41,266 bases of DNA from Streptomyces sp. MUM 2J (GTDB taxonomy: Bacteria > Actinomycetota > Actinomycetes > Streptomycetales > Streptomycetaceae). The stretch spans positions 1-41,266 of the forward strand of contig NZ_JADWYM010000054.1 of the NCBI RefSeq assembly GCF_022414535.1, given 5' to 3'. This document shows, one piece after another, positions 32,419 to 41,266 of the stretch; the stretch's first letter is position 1; every line of letters begins with the position of its first letter. Made by a program: the position numbers and the translations under genes. The notes below the pieces were generated by a model. That model was not told where the DNA came from and did not search any database. It worked only from the letters and a program-made list of their open reading frames with translations.

Positions 32419-33546
32419 ATGCTCGACGAATCGCTGCTCGACACGCCGGAGGCCCTCGCCGAGGCCGACCGCCGCGCGCTGCTGCGCGGAGCCGCCGAGG
32501 CCGGCGCCCGCGTCCGCACCGCCGCCCGACACGCCACCGAGGCCGGCGTCGGCGACCTGAAGCCCGACGGCCGCCCCCGCGCCGTCCTCATCGCCGGGCC
32601 CGGTGCCGCCGCCATCTGCGTCGCCGACCTGCTCGGCACCCTCGCCGGCGCCGGATGCCCCGTCATCCGCCTGGACCCCACCGGCGTCGCCCCCGCCGCC
32701 GGCGCCCTGCGCTGGGAACTGCCCGGTTGGGCCGGCTCCGTCGACCTGCTGCTGATCGCCACCCCCGACGGATCCGAACCGTCCCTCTCCCTCCTCGCCG
32801 AGCAGGCCTACCGACGCGGCTGCACCGTCGCCGCCGTGGCACCCGCCCGCTCCCCGCTCGCGGAGGCCGTCGCCGGCGCCCACGGCCTCTACGTGCCGCT
32901 GGCCACAGCCCCGTACGAGGAGGACGAACCCCTCGCGGCCTCCGCCCCCGGCGTCCTCTGGGCGCTGCTCACCCCGCTGCTGAGCCTGCTGGACCGCATC
33001 GGCCTCCTCACCGCACCGCCCGAAGCCCTGCTGAAGGTCGCCGACCGCCTCGACCACGTCGCGGAACGCTGCGGGCCGGCCATCGCCACCTACAGCAACC
33101 CGGCCAAGACCCTCGCCGCCGAACTCGCCGACGCGCTCCCGGTGATCTGGACCGAGGGCACCTCCGCCGGCCCGGCCGGCCGGCGCTTCGCCGCCGCGCT
33201 CGCCGAACTCTCCGGCACCCCGGCCGTCGTCGCCGAGCTGCCCGAGGCACTCGCCGCCCACAGCGCCCTCCTCGCCGGGCGGCTCGCCGCCAGCGCCGAC
33301 CCGGACGACTTCTTCCGCGACCGCGTGGAGGAGACGCCCGCCCTCCACGCGCGCGTGGTACTGCTGCGCGACCGCCCCATCGGAGGCCTCACCGCCGCTC
33401 CCGCCGCCCGTGAACTGGCCCTCAGCCACGACACACCGATCAGCGAGCTCGACCCGGAACCCGGCAGCGAGCTGGAGACCCTCGCGGAACTGATCGCCAT
33501 CACGGATTTCGCCGCCGTTTACCTGGCGCTCGCCTCGCGCACCTGA
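32419..33546 (+). CDS. SIS-domain sugar-phosphate isomerase-like protein
   Basis: A 375-aa protein from ATG 32419, with GGAG 11 bases upstream. It has two SIS-type halves: RAVLIAGPGAAAICVADLLGTLAG, then VDLLLIATPDGSEPSLSLLAEQAYRRGC (the sugar-phosphate Ser/Thr loop), and a second half ending ARELALSHDTPISELDPEPGSELETLAELI. This matches the actinobacterial family related to bifunctional phosphoglucose/phosphomannose isomerases, next to manA in mycobacteria (Rv3256c type). It may supply or balance mannose-6-phosphate beside ManA. The glutamate-rich end typical of the active isomerase is present, but activity is not proven by sequence. A terminator follows. Confidence 0.85.
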   Translation: MLDESLLDTPEALAEADRRALLRGAAEAGARVRTAARHATEAGVGDLKPDGRPRAVLIAGPGAAAICVADLLGTLAGAGCPVIRLDPTGVAPAAGALRWELPGWAGSVDLLLIATPDGSEPSLSLLAEQAYRRGCTVAAVAPARSPLAEAVAGAHGLYVPLATAPYEEDEPLAASAPGVLWALLTPLLSLLDRIGLLTAPPEALLKVADRLDHVAERCGPAIATYSNPAKTLAAELADALPVIWTEGTSAGPAGRRFAAALAELSGTPAVVAELPEALAAHSALLAGRLAASADPDDFFRDRVEETPALHARVVLLRDRPIGGLTAAPAARELALSHDTPISELDPEPGSELETLAELIAITDFAAVYLALASRT

Positions 33547-33559
33547 TCCTGACGCCGAC

Positions 33560-33589
33560 GCCCGAGACCGTCCGCGGACGGCCTCGGGC
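33560..33589 (+). terminator. Intrinsic terminator after the SIS gene
   Basis: GCCCGAG at 33560-33566 pairs with CTCGGGC at 33583-33589, and inside it CCGTCC pairs with GGACGG, giving 13 base pairs with one internal A/C mismatch. It begins 13 bp after the SIS stop, so manA 110 bp further on probably has its own promoter. Confidence 0.7.
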
Positions 33590-33698
33590 ACGCCCCGCAT
33601 CATCAGGCCGCGTCGACGCCGCACGCGCGCGGGCCACCGGTGCCGCACACGCACGGGCCGCCCCCGCGCCGCACGTACGAAGGAGCAGACGGAACCCC

Positions 33699-34850
33699 AT
33701 GGACCGCCTCGACAACACCATCCGCCCCTACGCCTGGGGTTCCCCCACCGCCATCCCGCGGCTGCTCGGCGTCGAAGCGACCGGCGAACCCCAGGCGGAG
33801 ATGTGGATGGGTGCCCACCCCGGCGCCCCCTCGTGCACCGGCCGCGGCACCCTCGCCGAGGTCATCGGTGCCGACCCCGAGCGGGAGCTCGGTGCCGCGG
33901 CCCTCGCCCGCTTCGGCCCCCACCTGCCCTTCCTGCTCAAGATCCTCGCCGCCGGCGCCCCGCTCTCCCTCCAGGTCCACCCCGATCTGGAGCAGGCGAA
34001 GCAGGGCCACGCGGACGAGGAGCGCCGCGGCGTCCCCGCCGACGCCCCGCACCGCACCTACAAAGACCCCAACCACAAGCCCGAACTGATCTGCGCCCTC
34101 ACCGAGTTCGACGGCCTGTGCGGCTTCAGAACCCCCGCACGGACCGCCGACCTGCTCGACGGCCTCGGCGTCGATTCCCTCAAGCCGTACGTCGACCTGC
34201 TGCACGCCCGGCCCGAGGAGGCCGCCCTGCGGGAGGTCCTCACCGCGGTCCTCACCGCCGACCGCACGGAGATGGCCCACACCGTCGCCGACGCCGCAGC
34301 CGCCTGCGACCGCCTCGGCGGCCCGTACGCCCCCTACGCCGGCATCGCCCACCACTACCCGGGCGACCCCGGCGTCGTCGCCGCCATGCTGCTCAACCAC
34401 GTCCGGCTCCAGCCCGGCGAGGCACTCTTCCTCGGCGCGGGCATCCCGCACGCCTACCTCAGCGGCCTCGGCGTGGAGATCATGGCCAACTCCGACAACG
34501 TCCTGCGCTGCGGCCTGACCCCCAAGCACATCGACGTGCCCGAACTCCTGCGCGTCGTCCGCTTCGAGGCCGCCGACCCGGGGGTGCTGCGCCCCGAGGC
34601 GTCCCCGGACGGCGAGGAGGTCTACGAGACCCCGACCGACGAGTTCCGGCTCTCCCGGTACGTGCTGCCGGCCGCCGGCGCCGCCCACGACCTCACGCGC
34701 GCCACCCCCCAGATCCTGTTGTGCACGGCGGGTGCCGTGCGGGCGGGGGAACACGAGCTGACACCCGGTCAGTCGGTCTTCGTGGCGGCCGGGGAGCGGG
34801 CGGAGGTCTCCGGCACCGGCACGCTCTTCCGGGCCACCGTGATCGTATGA
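33699..34850 (+). CDS. manA: Mannose-6-phosphate isomerase, class I
   Basis: A 383-aa cupin enzyme. The N-terminus LDNTIRPYAWGSPTAIPRLLG and AEMWMGAHPGAPS are type I PMI signatures. Zinc ligands are in PLSLQVHPDLEQAK (Gln and His, near residues 90-93), DPNHKPELICAL (Glu) and FLGAGIPHAYLSGLGVEIMANSDNVLRCG (His plus the catalytic loop). It interconverts fructose-6- and mannose-6-phosphate and so feeds ManB and ManC toward GDP-mannose. AAGGAG lies ~15 bases before ATG 33699, within the run ACGAAGGAGCAG. The C-terminal ~90 residues are the second cupin half. Confidence 0.95.
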   Translation: MDRLDNTIRPYAWGSPTAIPRLLGVEATGEPQAEMWMGAHPGAPSCTGRGTLAEVIGADPERELGAAALARFGPHLPFLLKILAAGAPLSLQVHPDLEQAKQGHADEERRGVPADAPHRTYKDPNHKPELICALTEFDGLCGFRTPARTADLLDGLGVDSLKPYVDLLHARPEEAALREVLTAVLTADRTEMAHTVADAAAACDRLGGPYAPYAGIAHHYPGDPGVVAAMLLNHVRLQPGEALFLGAGIPHAYLSGLGVEIMANSDNVLRCGLTPKHIDVPELLRVVRFEAADPGVLRPEASPDGEEVYETPTDEFRLSRYVLPAAGAAHDLTRATPQILLCTAGAVRAGEHELTPGQSVFVAAGERAEVSGTGTLFRATVIV

Positions 34851-34999
34851 CCGGTCCTGTGGAGGACTGACGCGCCGACGCCCCTGCCTGCTGCAACAAT
34901 GTCCCACCGGCAAAGGCCGGGCAAAGGCCGGCCGGGGCGGGATCCGGGCCCCGGCCCAGGCGTCGGGGCGACTCGAAGGTGAAGGGACATCGCGGGCAC

Positions 35000-35980
35000 A
35001 TGAGCGCGTCAGGCGGTACCAGGGCGATCGTGGCGGCACTCGGCGCCAACCTCGCGATCGCGGCATCGAAGTTCGTGGCGTTCGCGTTCAGCGGCTCGTC
35101 GTCCATGCTCGCCGAGGGCGTGCACTCGGTCGCCGACTCCGGCAACCAGGCCCTGCTGCTCATCGGCGGCAAGAAGGCCGAACGCGAGGCCACCCCGCAG
35201 CACCCCTTCGGGTACGGCCGCGAGCGCTACATCTACGCCTTCCTCGTCTCCATCGTCCTCTTCTCCGTCGGCGGCATGTTCGCCGTCTACGAGGGCTACG
35301 AGAAGATCAGGCACCCGCACGATCTGGAGCACTGGTACTGGCCGGTTGGAGTCCTCCTCTTCGCGATCATCGCCGAGGGCTTCTCCTTCCGCACGGCCAT
35401 CAAGGAGTCCAACGAGCTGCGCGGCAGGCTGTCCTGGTCGCAGTTCATCCGGCGCGCCAAGGCCCCCGAGCTGCCCGTGGTCCTCCTGGAGGACTTCGGC
35501 GCGCTCATCGGCCTGGCCCTCGCCCTCGGCGGCGTCGGCCTGTCCCTGCTCACCGGCGACGGCGTCTGGGACGGCGTCGGCACCGTCTGCATCGGTGTCC
35601 TGCTCGTCGTGATCGCGCTCGTGCTCGCCGCCGAGACCAAGTCGCTGCTGCTCGGCGAGGCCGCCGGAGTGGAAGAGGTCAGGAGGATCGAGGCCGCGGT
35701 GGTCGACGGCGACACCGTGACCGGCATCATCCACATGCGCACACTGCACCTGGGCCCCGAGGAACTCCTGGTCGCCGCCAAGATCGCCGTCCAGCACGAC
35801 GACACGGCCGCCGAGGTCGCCTCCGCCATCAACGCCGCCGAGGCCCGCATCCGCACGGCGGTCCCGATCGCCCGCGTCATCTACCTGGAGCCCGACATCT
35901 ACAGCGAGGCCGATGCCGCCAAGGGCCCGGACCGCGAGGCCACCCCGGGCGGTCCGGCGCGGCATCCCGTCGAGCCCTGA
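35000..35980 (+). CDS. Cation diffusion facilitator family transporter
   Basis: A 326-aa membrane protein with about six membrane segments. AEGVHSVADSGNQALLLIGG in segment 2 carries the family's metal-site histidine and aspartate, and VVLLEDFGALIGLALALGG is the matching segment 5 site with Glu-Asp in place of the commoner His-Asp. The C-terminal ~95 residues (VEEVRRIEAAVVDG to VIYLEPDIY) are the cytoplasmic dimer domain. Members export divalent metals such as Zn, Fe or Mn in exchange for protons. The ED site might shift specificity away from zinc (inference). I prefer ATG 35000 over GTG 34979, since the family begins near TRAIVAALGANL. Confidence 0.88.
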   Translation: MSASGGTRAIVAALGANLAIAASKFVAFAFSGSSSMLAEGVHSVADSGNQALLLIGGKKAEREATPQHPFGYGRERYIYAFLVSIVLFSVGGMFAVYEGYEKIRHPHDLEHWYWPVGVLLFAIIAEGFSFRTAIKESNELRGRLSWSQFIRRAKAPELPVVLLEDFGALIGLALALGGVGLSLLTGDGVWDGVGTVCIGVLLVVIALVLAAETKSLLLGEAAGVEEVRRIEAAVVDGDTVTGIIHMRTLHLGPEELLVAAKIAVQHDDTAAEVASAINAAEARIRTAVPIARVIYLEPDIYSEADAAKGPDREATPGGPARHPVEP

Positions 35981-36398
35981 GCAGCGCACCCGCCATCAGC
36001 CCGACGTCCCGCAGGGCCTCGCCGAGCCGTCGGCCGGACCCGGCGGGTCGGCTCCCGTCCCGCCAGGCGTGCACGGCCGCCTCCTCCCGCACCGCGTCCC
36101 CGTCACCCTGCCGAACGCGCCGGGTTCCGGGACCCGTCCCGTGCCGCGATCGGCGTGATCTGTTCGGAGGCGGACTGGGGACGGCCATGCGTACCGGTGT
36201 AGCTTGGAGGGGAGCCAGACGTCGCTGCTGATGGCGGTCGGGCGGTCCCGGAGCGGACCGGCCGAGGGAGAGAGGGCCTCCGACGGACTGCGCTGCGCGC
36301 ACGCGGGCATGCCTGTGTCCTCCCGGGCACTCCTGTGTCCGCCGCCGCGCAGACCAGCCGTACCCACCTCGACCCACACCCCCGAGGAGCAGCTCGCA
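35981..36398. promoter_or_regulatory. ahcY upstream and leader region
   Basis: These 418 bp hold no gene that I can support. TAGCTT at 36201-36206 is a plausible -10 box, which would give a leader of ~185 bases before ahcY. The leader contains CCTGTGTCC twice (36312-36320 and 36332-36340), exactly 20 bp apart, and GGTCCCGGAGCGGACC-like pairing near 36250. I looked for the SAH-riboswitch consensus and did not find it. An Arg-rich minus-strand frame near 36000-36120 has no ribosome site. Confidence 0.4.
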
Positions 36399-37856
<1,458 letters not shown>

Positions 37857-37890
37857 GCAGCGCGAGCCCGGCCCGCGGGACCTGCCCGCC

Positions 37891-37919
37891 GCGGGCGTGC
37901 CGTCCACCGGCACGCCCGC
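37891..37919 (+). terminator. First terminator hairpin after ahcY
   Basis: GCGGGCGTGCC (37891-37901) pairs perfectly with GGCACGCCCGC (37909-37919) around a 7-base loop, 34 bp after the ahcY stop. Confidence 0.7.
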
Positions 37920-37959
37920 AACAGCAGGCCACGGCCTTCCCCGCGGCACCGTCCTTTGA

Positions 37960-37994
37960 GGCAGGCCCCCGCACCCCCGTGTCGGGGGCCTGCC
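37960..37994 (+). terminator. Second terminator hairpin after ahcY
   Basis: GGCAGGCCCCCG (37960-37971) pairs with CGGGGGCCTGCC (37983-37994) around an 11-base loop. Together with the hairpin at 37891 it forms a tandem terminator, common after highly transcribed Streptomyces genes. Confidence 0.7.
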
Positions 37995-38066
37995 CCGTCG
38001 GCCTCCCCGCCGGCCCGGCTCCCCGCGACGACCGGACCGGCCCGTCGAGATCCAGGACAGATCCCC

Positions 38067-38681
38067 ATGCCCCGCGGTCGCTATGCACTCCACGACCCGC
38101 ACGACCACACCCCCCTCGCAGAAGAACACTTCCAGTGCGCCCCCGGCCCCTCCGGCTGGCGCTACGTCTCCCGGCTGACCACCCCCTCGGGCGATCACCG
38201 CGGCTCCGTCGACCTGACCCTCGACGAGCTGGGCCGCCCCCTCCGCCTGGAACTCCACGCTGCCGGATGGCAGGTGCGCGGCGCCGCACTCGACGGCGTC
38301 ACCTGGGTCCGCGCCGACCCCACCGGCGGCCACGCCGACGAGGGCAACGTGCGCGCCCATGCCTTCACCGGCACGTCCCCCGCCTTCCTCGTCGCCACCA
38401 CCCGGCTGCTGCGACTCACCCCCTCCGCCCCCGCCACGCGTCTACGCCTCGTCGCCTTCACGGACCCGGTCCTCGCACCACGCACGGTCGACCAGTCCTG
38501 GGCCCTGATGGGAAGAGAAACACACACCACTGACAACGGCCCCCTCACCGTGGACGAGTACCAGGTCACAGCCCTCGACACGGGCGAACGGCACACCGTG
38601 CACATCGCCGGCGACGTCGTACTCGCCGCACCCGGCATCGAGTTGGAGGACCTGGAGTCACCGCCGTCGTCCTTCGCCTGA
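38067..38681 (+). CDS. Conserved hypothetical protein
   Basis: A 204-aa protein that I do not recognise. It has no signal peptide and no membrane segment. Alternating hydrophobic and polar stretches (GSVDLTLDELGRPLRLELHAAGWQVRGAALDGVTWVRADPTG, later TVDEYQVTALDTGERHTVHIAGDVVLAAPGIELEDL) predict a beta-rich cytosolic fold, such as the lipid- or ligand-binding barrels of glycolipid-binding-type proteins. Normal codon use and an ATG at 38067, following ACAGATCCCC, support a real gene. It is isolated from ahcY by two terminators and convergent with the RDD gene. Confidence 0.7.
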   Translation: MPRGRYALHDPHDHTPLAEEHFQCAPGPSGWRYVSRLTTPSGDHRGSVDLTLDELGRPLRLELHAAGWQVRGAALDGVTWVRADPTGGHADEGNVRAHAFTGTSPAFLVATTRLLRLTPSAPATRLRLVAFTDPVLAPRTVDQSWALMGRETHTTDNGPLTVDEYQVTALDTGERHTVHIAGDVVLAAPGIELEDLESPPSSFA

Positions 38682-38713
38682 CCGCCGCTGCACGGCAGGC
38701 CGCCCCGGACTCG

Positions 38714-39736
38714 TCACGCCGGCGGCACGAACCCCGTGCCGGACGCCGCCCCGGACCCCTCGCCCGTCCCGGACGCCGGCTTCGGCGCAGGGCCCGGAAC
38801 ACCCGCGGCCGGACCGGCGGCGAACGGCGGCATCGCCGCCCCCGGGGCCGTCTCCCGCGGCACACCCTGCGGCGACGCGCCCGCACCGTGGACCTCGGGC
38901 ACCCCGCCCGCCGCCGCGGGCCCGTAGGACGGCGCGGGCCCGTAGGACGGCGGCACCCAGCCGACCACCGGACCTCCCACCGCCCGACCGTCCCCGTAGG
39001 CCCGCCGCACCTCCCGCGCCTGCCGCTCCTGGAGCACCGCCGCCAGGAACGCGGCCGGCGGAACACCCTGCGGGGCCGGAGCACCCGTCAGCGCCACGAC
39101 GTCGGCCGCGAGCCGCTCCGCCATCGACCAGCCGACCTGCGGGTCCAGTTGCTGCATCCGCGTCAGGTACTGCCGGACGGCCAGCCACAGCCCGTCCGGC
39201 ACCGCCGACAGGTCGAGCTCGGTGAAACGACCCGCCAGCCAGGGCGGGGGAGGCGGCACGAAACCGGCCCGGGCCTCGGGAATCCGCTCCCGCACCACCA
39301 GGGTCCCCGCGAACACGTCACCGAGCCGCCGCCCCCGTGCCGACACCAGGGACGCGACACAGGCGATCACACCGAACGTCAGCAGAATCTCGACGACCCC
39401 GATCGCGCCCCGCACCAGGGCGTGCCGGAACCGGATGGGACCGCCGTCGTCCCGCACCACGCGCAGACCGCACGCCAGCTTGCCGAGCGACCGCCCGTGA
39501 CTGAGGGTCTCCACCGCGATCGGAGTGCCCACCAGCACCAGGAGGAACGTCGCGATCGACACCGCGACCTGTGCGGCCTCGTCCAGGGACGCCGTGGCCA
39601 TCACCAGGGCCACGGTCACCACGGTGTACGCCACGACGGCCACGGTCAGATCGATCAGCACGGCCAGCGCCCTGCTGGGCAACCTCGCGGGGCGCAGCTC
39701 CAGCGCCACAGCCTCGCCCGTCACCAGCTCACTCAC
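38714..39736 (-). CDS. RDD family membrane protein
   Basis: A 340-aa protein from GTG 39736. The RDD domain occupies residues ~15-155: RLPSRALAVLIDLTVAVVAYTVV (membrane segment 1 with the Arg and Asp of the name), IATFLLVLVGTPIAVETLSHGRSLGKLACGLRVV, and ILLTFGVIACVASLVSARGRRLGDVFAGTLVV. The remaining ~180 residues are a cytoplasmic region with a helical part and a Pro/Gly/Ala-rich disordered end including two PSYGPA copies. RDD proteins are often paired with SpoIIM-like proteins, and here the two are divergent across 131 bp, probably sharing a control region. A transport or ion-related role is suggested for the family but unproven. Confidence 0.9.
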   Translation of the reverse strand: MSELVTGEAVALELRPARLPSRALAVLIDLTVAVVAYTVVTVALVMATASLDEAAQVAVSIATFLLVLVGTPIAVETLSHGRSLGKLACGLRVVRDDGGPIRFRHALVRGAIGVVEILLTFGVIACVASLVSARGRRLGDVFAGTLVVRERIPEARAGFVPPPPPWLAGRFTELDLSAVPDGLWLAVRQYLTRMQQLDPQVGWSMAERLAADVVALTGAPAPQGVPPAAFLAAVLQERQAREVRRAYGDGRAVGGPVVGWVPPSYGPAPSYGPAAAGGVPEVHGAGASPQGVPRETAPGAAMPPFAAGPAAGVPGPAPKPASGTGEGSGAASGTGFVPPA

Positions 39737-39867
39737 GCCTGCCGTCCCTTCCCCTGACCTGCTCCTCGATCAGCCAGTCTGCCAAGCTGAGGGCGCATCG
39801 CGCCGCAGTACGACAAGCTGACACTCCGGACGAGCCGCCGACGAACAGCCCAGGAGCAGGCACACCG

Positions 39868-40875
39868 ATGGACCTCGACGTCTTCGTCTCCACGCACCGA
39901 GCCGAGTGGAACCGCCTCGACGCACTGCTCCGCCGCCGGCGCCGCCTCACCGGCGCGGAGGCCGACGAACTCGTCGTCCTGTACCAGCGCACCGCCACCC
40001 ACCTCTCCCTGATCAGATCCAGTGCCCCCGACCCGCAGCTCACCGGCCGGCTCAGTGGGCTCGTGGCACGCGCGCGCAGCACGGTGACGGGAACCCGCCG
40101 CGCCTCCTGGCGCGATGCCGTCCACTTCCTGACCGCCGGCTTCCCGGCCGCCGTCTACCGCTCGCGCCACTGGTGGGTACCCACCGCGATCGTCTCCACG
40201 ATCGTCGCGGCCCTGCTGGGATGGTGGATCGGCACCCACCCGGAGGTGCAGTCGGCCATCGCCGCCCCCACCGAACTGCGCGAGCTCACCCGCCCCGGCG
40301 GCGGGTACGAGACCTACTACTCGAGCCATCCGGCCGCCGCGTTCGCGGCCCAGGTCTGGACGAACAACGCCCAGGCCGCGGCGATGTGCCTGGTCCTGGG
40401 CATCTTCCTCGGACTGCCCGTGCTGTGGATCCTGTTCCTGAACGTGCTCAACCTGGGCGTCGGGCTCGGCCTGATGTCCTCCGCCGGGCGCCTCGACACT
40501 TTTCTCGGCCTTCTGCTGCCGCACGGTCTGCTGGAGCTGACAGCCGTCTTCGTCGCCGCCGGGACCGGACTCCGGCTCGGCTGGACCGTCATCGACCCGG
40601 GACCCCGCACTCGCAGGACGGCCCTCGCGGAAGAAGGGCGCGCTGCCGTCGGCATGGCGATGGGCCTGGCGCTGGTGCTGCTCGTGTCCGGCGCCATCGA
40701 GGGCTTCGTGACGCCCTCCGGCCTGCCCACCTGGGCCCGCATCAGCATCGGGATCGCAGCCGAGCTGGCCTTCCTGGCCTACGTCTACGTCCTGGGCGGA
40801 CGCGCATCCCGCACGGGAGACACCGGTGACCTCGACGCGGCCGAGCGCAGCGCGCGCGTGCCGACGGCCGCCTGA
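39868..40875 (+). CDS. Stage II sporulation protein M-like membrane protein
   Basis: A 335-aa protein from ATG 39868 with AGGAG ~14 bases upstream. The cytoplasmic N-terminal ~100 residues (MDLDVFVSTHRAEWNRLDALL) are followed by about five or six membrane segments of the SpoIIM (DUF95) family: WWVPTAIVSTIVAALLGWWIG, AAMCLVLGIFLGLPVLWILFLNVLNLGVGLGLM, and LLLPHGLLELTAVFVAAGTGLRLG, whose PHG-x-x-E is the family hallmark. In Bacillus, SpoIIM helps peptidoglycan remodelling in engulfment. In actinobacteria the homologue travels with RDD and MoxR/DUF58 genes and its role is open. Confidence 0.9.
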   Translation: MDLDVFVSTHRAEWNRLDALLRRRRRLTGAEADELVVLYQRTATHLSLIRSSAPDPQLTGRLSGLVARARSTVTGTRRASWRDAVHFLTAGFPAAVYRSRHWWVPTAIVSTIVAALLGWWIGTHPEVQSAIAAPTELRELTRPGGGYETYYSSHPAAAFAAQVWTNNAQAAAMCLVLGIFLGLPVLWILFLNVLNLGVGLGLMSSAGRLDTFLGLLLPHGLLELTAVFVAAGTGLRLGWTVIDPGPRTRRTALAEEGRAAVGMAMGLALVLLVSGAIEGFVTPSGLPTWARISIGIAAELAFLAYVYVLGGRASRTGDTGDLDAAERSARVPTAA

Positions 40876-40928
40876 TGTGCGAACACCCCCGCTGAGCTGT
40901 TAATGTCTCCCTCGCCCCACAGGAGCCG

Positions 40929-40957
40929 TTGACACGGCGCCTACAGGGAGGTAGATT
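40929..40957 (+). promoter_or_regulatory. Consensus promoter of the rRNA operon
   Basis: TTGACA (40929-40934), a 17-base spacer and TAGATT (40952-40957) form a near-perfect housekeeping promoter at the head of the rRNA leader region. Streptomyces rrn operons carry several promoters of this kind in tandem. Confidence 0.8.
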
Positions 40958-41000
40958 TGAACAGTTGCCTGGAACTGGACAGAGTCCGGTCGGCGATCAG

Positions 41001-41006
41001 TTGACA
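41001..41006 (+). promoter_or_regulatory. Second TTGACA element in the rRNA promoter region
   Basis: A consensus -35 hexamer TTGACA is present at 41001-41006, but no good -10 box lies 16-18 bases further on (the sequence there is TCGACG). It may be a degenerate or regulated rrn promoter. Confidence 0.45.
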
Positions 41007-41103
41007 TCTAGCCGCTTCCAAGATCGACGTCGAGACGTCGCCTCAAAGGAAGCACTCTCCGCACAGATTCGGAAAGGGACGGCCGATCAAACGGCCCGAA
41101 ACT

Positions 41104-41200
41104 TCTGATAAAGTCGGAGCCGCCGGAAAGGGAAACGCGAGAGCGGGAACCTGGAAAGCACCGAGGAAATCGGGTCGGAAAAGATCTGATAGAGTCGGAG
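41104..41200 (+). promoter_or_regulatory. Paired repeat carrying two rrn -10 boxes
   Basis: TCTGATAAAGTCGGAG (41104-41119) and TCTGATAGAGTCGGAG (41185-41200) are near-identical direct repeats 81 bp apart, containing TAAAGT and TAGAGT as -10 boxes. They fit the downstream tandem promoters of Streptomyces rRNA operons. Their -35 regions are poor matches, as is usual for these rrn promoters. Confidence 0.6.
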
Positions 41201-41266
41201 ACACCGAAGGGAAGCGCCCGGAGGAAAGCCCGAGAGGGTGAGTACGAAGGAAGCGTCCGTTCCTTG

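Larger units (their letters stand above)
40958..41266 (+). promoter_or_regulatory. Leader region of an rRNA operon, running off the window
   Basis: The A-rich sequence with GAAGGGAAGCGCCCGG, GAGAGGGTGAGTACG and finally GCGTCCGTTCCTTG matches the conserved leader that precedes 16S rRNA in Streptomyces, normally continuing into GAGAACTCAACAG. AAGGAA and TTCCTT near 41248-41265 can pair as a small stem. The mature 16S gene should begin roughly 200-300 bases beyond the window edge. Base use differs sharply from the protein genes. Confidence 0.85.

Noticed and set aside
36160..36398. SAH or SAM riboswitch before ahcY
   Set aside because: I looked for the conserved SAH-riboswitch core and did not find it. 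Purine-rich GAGGAGCAGCTC near the start is better read as the ribosome site.

Overview
The window is chromosomal DNA of a Streptomyces or very close relative. The evidence is the very high G+C content, strong third-position GC in almost every gene, many GTG starts and GTGA/ATGA stop-start overlaps, a recognisable whiB gene, and an F420 operon whose FbiB has the two-domain actinobacterial form. The last ~340 bases are the promoter and leader region of a ribosomal RNA operon whose 16S gene lies just beyond the window.

Bases 1-2350 are an accessory segment of lower G+C than the rest. It holds a probable insertion-sequence end and a minus-strand operon: a 63-aa protein, a DUF6879 protein, a Scr1-type (DUF5753) helix-turn-helix regulator broken by a nonsense codon and a frameshift, and two small proteins, the last apparently cut by the insertion sequence. 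Its right edge touches an orphaned 3' end of an acyl-CoA dehydrogenase gene, which marks the return to core chromosome.

Bases 2560-18300 are a cell-envelope region. It has a thioesterase, five LCP (LytR-CpsA-Psr) glycopolymer ligase genes, a family 2 glycosyltransferase, a secreted peptidoglycan-recognition amidase and the GDP-mannose pyrophosphorylase gene manC. Between them are a HAD phosphatase, a methyltransferase, a copper-storage protein and a TIGR03089 protein.

Bases 18500-34850 match the conserved actinobacterial manA-manB-whiB-fbiAB neighbourhood, known also from Mycobacterium tuberculosis as the Rv3255c-Rv3267 region. The order is an AlkA-type glycosylase, fbiB, fbiA, a cysteine dioxygenase, whiB, a giant membrane glycosyltransferase with its DUF5719 partner, a zincin-like protein, DUF3499, manB, a Trm112-like protein, a SIS-domain sugar isomerase and manA. 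ManA, ManB and ManC together give GDP-mannose for protein O-mannosylation and cell-envelope glycans. The cation transporter, ahcY (SAH hydrolase), a hypothetical protein, an RDD protein and a SpoIIM-like membrane protein follow before the rRNA operon.

The most striking unexplained element is a 30-codon minus-strand reading frame at 22726-22818. It has a consensus TTGACA -35 box placed so that transcription should begin at its ATG, and it ends in CSCCCSSC-stop. It lies 153 bp upstream of the cysteine dioxygenase-fbiA-fbiB genes. It looks like a leaderless polycysteine leader peptide, meaning a cysteine-sensing attenuator, and it may couple cysteine status to cysteine breakdown and possibly to F420 synthesis.
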